The notes under the pieces were generated by a model. It had not been told where the DNA came from and did no database searches. It saw nothing but the letters and a program-made list of their open reading frames with translations. A stretch of DNA of 11,250 nucleotides from Thermomucor indicae-seudaticae (lineage: Eukaryota > Mucoromycota > Mucoromycetes > Mucorales > Lichtheimiaceae): contig JSYX01000590.1 in the NCBI GenBank assembly GCA_000787465.1, forward strand, positions 1 through 11,250, given 5' to 3'. Within the stretch, counting starts at the first letter, position 1. Each line of letters begins with the position of its first letter. This document shows positions 8,033 to 11,250 of this stretch, in pieces. The translations under genes were made by a program, and so were the position numbers.

Positions 8033-9474
8033 ATGACCTCGGCAAAGACAGTGGGGCTGATACTGTCAAAGAAGAAGATTCAGCAATCAGGATTTCGCGA
8101 CATTGAAGTGAAAGCCAAGTAACGCCCAAACGCTGTTGAAGCAGAAAACGTGTGATGCCAACAAAAAGAACTCTCTAACAGATCCCGCGGCTTGAACTTG
8201 ATCTACTTGGACTTGAACTGTCCGATTGAAGATCAACTACCGATCGATTTAATAGTACATAAGCTCAGCGATGTTTATCGATCTGCAGAAAATGGAGACA
8301 ATGAAGCGCGCGAACAATTTGAAAGATTTGAGGCATGTCTTTCTCTTTGCAAGGCGCCTTTCCGCCGGTGTGCCTTTTTAACTTGTTGTCATATAGACGT
8401 TTTGTAGACGACATCCTGAAATACCTATTCTTGATCCTTGGGTGAACGTGCTTAAAGTCCAAAATCGGATGAACACTCAGAGAATCTTGGAAGCAGCAGC
8501 AGCAGCAGCCAATAGCGGTAAAGATGATCATCTACTGCTTCTGAGTATTGGTCACTGATATCGATTAGGCTCAGGGTTGTTTTGTGTCCCAAAGACACTT
8601 GGACTAGAAAAGTTGCAGACAGTGTATACAGATCAAGGGCTAGATTTACGATACCCAGTACGAGTTTTCTAATAGGTCGAAAAGAGTTGGGATAGGAAGA
8701 GACATGGGTTGACTCGGATACATGTAGATCATCTGTAAGCGACAGTCAGCTTGCTCGTCCGTCGAGTCACATGAAATGGCTCTAGTGCCATCGCCAAAGG
8801 CATTACAAGAGCTCAAATCATTTTATGCTCTGGATGAACCTGTGATGTTTCAAGAGTTTATACAACACGATGGCGTGCTGATTAAAGTCTATGTGGCTGA
8901 TGGGGAACCTTATATTTTCATCAGGCCTTCACTCAAGAATATTATGAACGGCAAAGAAGAAGGTTTGTTTGACCTGTTTGTTGTGACGGACTGGCGCTAA
9001 AAGGACATGTAGATGTAGGGCTATTATATCATTTCGATAGTCAAAACTTGCCGAAAAAGTTTGAGCAAGAAGAGAAGTCAGACAAGTACTTTTTGGTGTA
9101 CGATCCAGAAGAACAAATTCAACGGCAAAAAGAAGCTCTTGTTGATCCTGACCGGATAAGACAGATCATAAAGACCTTGAACAGGGAACTAGTACGTTGA
9201 AGCAGTCGCCCGGCCCGGGTATCATATAAAGTAAACGAGCATGTTAACTTAATGCGTGCAAGTAGGGATTGACTTTTTATGGGTTCGACGTGTTGATAGA
9301 GTCTCGTACGAATGCCTATTATATCGTGGATATAAATTATTTTCCCAGTAAGTGTGATTCGACGCGCATATAGTGTATTGGGACACAACTGAATCGTGCG
9401 TTGTAGGTTTCAAGGAAGTATCGAATTTTAGTGATATTTTTATATCCATTGTTGAGCGACGTTTGTGTCTTTAG
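8033..9474 (+). CDS. ITPK1: Inositol 1,3,4-trisphosphate 5/6-kinase / tetrakisphosphate 1-kinase (ATP-grasp)
   Basis: Soluble ATP-grasp kinase that phosphorylates inositol tris- and tetrakisphosphates on the way to phytate and signalling inositol phosphates. Eight exons: 8033-8118, 8182-8332, 8397-8517, 8575-8657, 8728-8962, 9019-9191, 9266-9347 and 9407-9474. They join in frame to 332 residues, close to the catalytic core of human ITPK1 without its C-terminal tail. Visible landmarks: VGLILSKKK at the N-terminus; PIDLIVHKL (49-57); IICK (148-151) and SHEMALV (161-167) of the ATP-binding lobe; FQEFIQHDGVLIKVYV (188-203); RPSLKN (213-218). The metal-binding residues are D291 in YGFDVL and D305/N307 in IVDINYFP, each ten positions after human D281, D295 and N297. 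All are intact, so activity is expected. Intron 2 appears to be GC-AG. The acceptor of intron 3 could be 8568 instead of 8574, adding two residues. An Ala run (114-119) comes from GCA repeats. Confidence 0.92.
8333..8396 (+). other. Probable GC-AG intron in the ITPK1 homologue
   Basis: Exon 2 ends in TTTGAG at 8332 and the next bases are GCATGT, a good match to the GC-donor consensus AG|GCAAGT. The intron ends CATATAG at 8396 and has TTTTTAAC upstream as a possible branch site. It is 64 bases long, like its neighbours. Splicing here gives RFETFCRRHPEIPILDP, which has the same spacing as RFQEYIDAHPETIVLDP in human ITPK1. The GT-AG alternative (donor in CCG|GTGTGC at about 8377, acceptor 8406) leaves a 40-base intron, removes no in-frame stop that matters and adds residues that break the spacing. 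Confidence 0.7.
8493..8510 (+). repeat. GCA microsatellite encoding six alanines
   Basis: Five GCA units followed by GCC lie in frame within exon 3 of the ITPK1 homologue, giving Ala114-119. Human ITPK1 has no alanine run at the matching place (YELIRKIEAYMED). Length variation between strains is likely, but a short alanine run at the end of a helix should be tolerated. Confidence 0.8.
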
Positions 9475-9678
9475 TACCAGTTACCTCGATTGACTATAGA
9501 GGAAGATATTGGAGGCCTGATCTTTGTTTCAATTAGTTGATGATTCTCGTCGCGCTAAAAGATAGCATCTGTGCTGCTGTAGCGCTTCCAAGCTTAGCTC
9601 TTAAACACGTTGTCTTATTGTTTCTTAGGTTTCCTTCATTAATGGCATCCAAATCTCCGATGTCCTAAAGTTTGAAAC

Positions 9679-9738
9679 ATGGCCCCACCTTCAAGTTACA
9701 TCCTCTCCTTCTTTCGTACGGAAACCAGCTTTAAATGA
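9679..9738 (+). promoter_or_regulatory. Upstream reading frame overlapping the next start codon (ATGA)
   Basis: An ATG at 9679 opens a 19-codon frame (MAPPSSYILSFFRTETSFK) whose TGA (9736-9738) overlaps the ATG at 9735-9737. If the transcript starts upstream, this could couple or limit translation of the downstream protein. Alternatively it is the true first exon: a donor at C|GTACGG (9715) and an acceptor at TTCACAG (9767) would join it in frame to EELEAPTEM, replacing the first residues of the downstream call. Confidence 0.4.
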
Positions 9739-10672
9739 CCACTGCATCTCGAGTACCGGTATTCACAGAAGAGTTAGAAGCACCCACCGAAATGACACTT
9801 CACAACGACAATGACCGAAGCAAGAGAGACGTGCACGGTTGGCTTATGCGGGTTCAGGGTTATTGCAAAGACGCTACGGAAAGTCAGACAGGACCAGCTT
9901 TGAGCAAGGATGGGTAAAGGGGATATTGACCTGTGCGAAGGGGAGGATGGCGGGCTAAAGAGAGGCATGGGCATTTTTTTATAGTTATCCTGTTCGTAGT
10001 TCGACCCTGCATAACGCACGGCCCCTCTCCATTGCCTCGCTTAGCTCAGAAGACAGTGTTGACCTTGACGAGTTGATAAACGCCAACTATGCTTCCAGTA
10101 TGGACGATGAGACTGACTTACCCGACTTGGCTGATCTTGATCTTGATGATTCAGACGAAGAGTTCTTTAAACTAGACGAGGTATTAAGAGAATAAGAAAG
10201 GGGGGGAAAAGAAGGAAAACTAAAGGGGGTGATATAGTCTTTACTGCGCCTGCGTATAACGCCCACGGCCAAGCAACGACCCCGATCCTCCAGTCAGAGC
10301 AGCCAGAACAGCATTGCATCCCAGTCGACCATCACCGCCAGTCATGTTCATGATAATCACCGGATCTCCTATTCACGTTCACTCAACTCTACCTCCACCT
10401 ATCTAGCACGCCCAACAACAATGTATAACAGAGCAGCCACACCCGCGCAAAGCAGATCATTTACAACAGAGTCCAGGCTACCGTCGTCCTCCAAGACGAT
10501 GAACCCCAAGCGTGCTTCTCACATACCTGTACCCAGTAGTACTAGCAATAGTAATAATTCACCGTTACGATTTTTATTTAATGCGCCAACCCCTCAGCGC
10601 ACCATGTCTACCCGGTCTGCCACTACCGCCTCTGCCAGGAGATCAATACGTGCCCCGAGTCGATTACTATAA
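9735..10672 (+). CDS. Uncharacterised protein: acidic middle, basic Ser/Thr-rich tail with SxIP motif
   Basis: Three exons join in frame: 9735-9913, 9985-10180 and 10238-10672. The introns are 9914-9984 (GTAAAG...TTTATAG) and 10181-10237 (GTATTA...GATATAG). The product is 269 residues if translation starts at 9735. Residues about 80-125 are very acidic (DLPDLADLDLDDSDEEFF). From 126 onward the protein is Arg/Ser/Thr/Pro-rich and probably disordered, ending in RSIRAPSRLL. Residues 219-222 read SHIP within KRASHIPVPSS, which fits the Ser-x-Ile-Pro motif by which microtubule plus-end proteins bind EB1 (Bim1/Mal3); the flanking basic and Ser/Pro residues are typical. No folded domain was recognised, so the microtubule role is inference. 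The last exon is open for 145 codons from its acceptor, which supports the model. The start is uncertain: a stop precedes 9735 in frame, and an upstream exon beginning at 9679 is possible. Confidence 0.6.
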
Positions 10673-11250
10673 TAATTTACATCAATGAGATCTCGTTGTG
10701 CCTGGCTTGCTGGCGTACAAAGAAGAAACAACTTTTTGTCTTCTTAAAACCGTATCGATGATACGAAAGTTTTGGTTATGTCATCGGAATAGAGTATTGC
10801 TCGCACGTGCATGTCGATCTTTTGTATGTTGCATGCATCTCTATCAGGAGGAAATCAAGCAGTATAAGATCCTGTCATTCGTACAATGGTATGGCAAACA
10901 CAGTGCGAGCATTTACTGGCTTTTCCACTCGCGATGTCATGACGTTATAAGCGAAACGCACCTTTGGTGCCAAGCATGATGTGCGTCAATCAGAGAACCA
11001 CATTTGAACAGGATAGATGTATTTGCGTCCATAGTCTTAAGTTCAGAAACACTGTGCTTTTTGCTTCTAAAACTGTGTTGTACCAAGCTAAGACAATTCC
11101 TTGATTTCAAGTCGCAAGCATGCTTACTCATGAATATACTGTTTATTGATTGAACATTTGCGTCACTCGAAATACATTTTACATCAACTGCAAGCCGAAT
11201 TTGCGCTAACATACGATTAAACATTACGCATATGAGAAACATGTTTTACG
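10673..11250. other. 3' flank of the last gene; nothing convincing
   Basis: I see no gene I can support. A 93-codon plus frame (10698-10979) is rich in Cys, Trp and His and looks non-coding. A 101-codon minus frame (10937-11242) has no recognisable motif, though it ends near a GTGCGT donor-like site and could be an exon of a gene lying beyond the window. The left part should include the 3' untranslated region of the preceding gene. Confidence 0.4.

Noticed and set aside
8556..8558. In-frame TGA in the ITPK1 homologue, as if a pseudogene or a selenocysteine codon
   Set aside because: Skipping 8518-8574 as an intron with a GTAAAG donor and CTCAG acceptor removes the stop and restores family-like sequence (GLFCVPKTLGLE).
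9641..9912. Alternative open plus frame reading FETWPHLQVTSSPS, later RRARLAYAGSGLLQRR
   Set aside because: It is broken by a TGA at about 9810, and its phase does not fit the next exon, whereas the frame from 9735 joins it exactly.
10937..11242. 101-codon minus frame at the right edge
   Set aside because: No recognisable motif and no neighbouring exon; could be an exon of an outside gene, but this cannot be supported.

Overview
The window looks like nuclear DNA from a fungus. Genes are split by many very short spliceosomal introns (50-74 bases) with GT...AG ends and CTAAC- or CTGAC-like branch sites. The two genes I can name (an RBM25/Snu71-type splicing factor and an inositol-polyphosphate kinase of the ITPK1 type) are eukaryotic. 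ITPK1-type kinases are absent from budding yeast, so together with the intron style I lean to an early-diverging (Mucoromycota-like) fungus. That placement is inference, not something read directly.

Layout. (1) Bases 123 to about 862, minus strand: the 3' part of an unrecognised four-exon gene whose 5' end I could not resolve. (2) Bases 863-4485: about 3.6 kb with no convincing gene. It holds a short transposon-like element with terminal inverted repeats and a target duplication (2306-2723), a hairpin and microsatellite inside it, and further inverted and direct repeats. (3) Bases 4486-4877: a broken coding remnant (in-frame stop plus frameshift). (4) Bases 5297-10672: a compact run of three plus-strand genes. 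These are an RBM25/Snu71 homologue (8 exons, 634 aa), an ITPK1-type kinase (8 exons, 332 aa, with a probable GC-AG intron), and an uncharacterised acidic-then-basic protein with an EB1-binding-type SxIP motif (at least 3 exons, about 269 aa). The gaps between them are about 390 and 260 bases. (5) Bases 10673-11250: nothing convincing.

The three genes have no obvious shared pathway. RBM25 works in 5' splice-site selection with the U1 snRNP. ITPK1 phosphorylates inositol polyphosphates. The third may bind microtubule ends. Shared orientation and short gaps are ordinary for a compact fungal genome and are not evidence of an operon. All exon boundaries were built by hand from reading frame, splice consensus and remembered family similarity; no alignment or transcript data were available. 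I found no clearly new biological system. The points most worth checking are the transposon-like element, the GC-AG intron and the SxIP protein.
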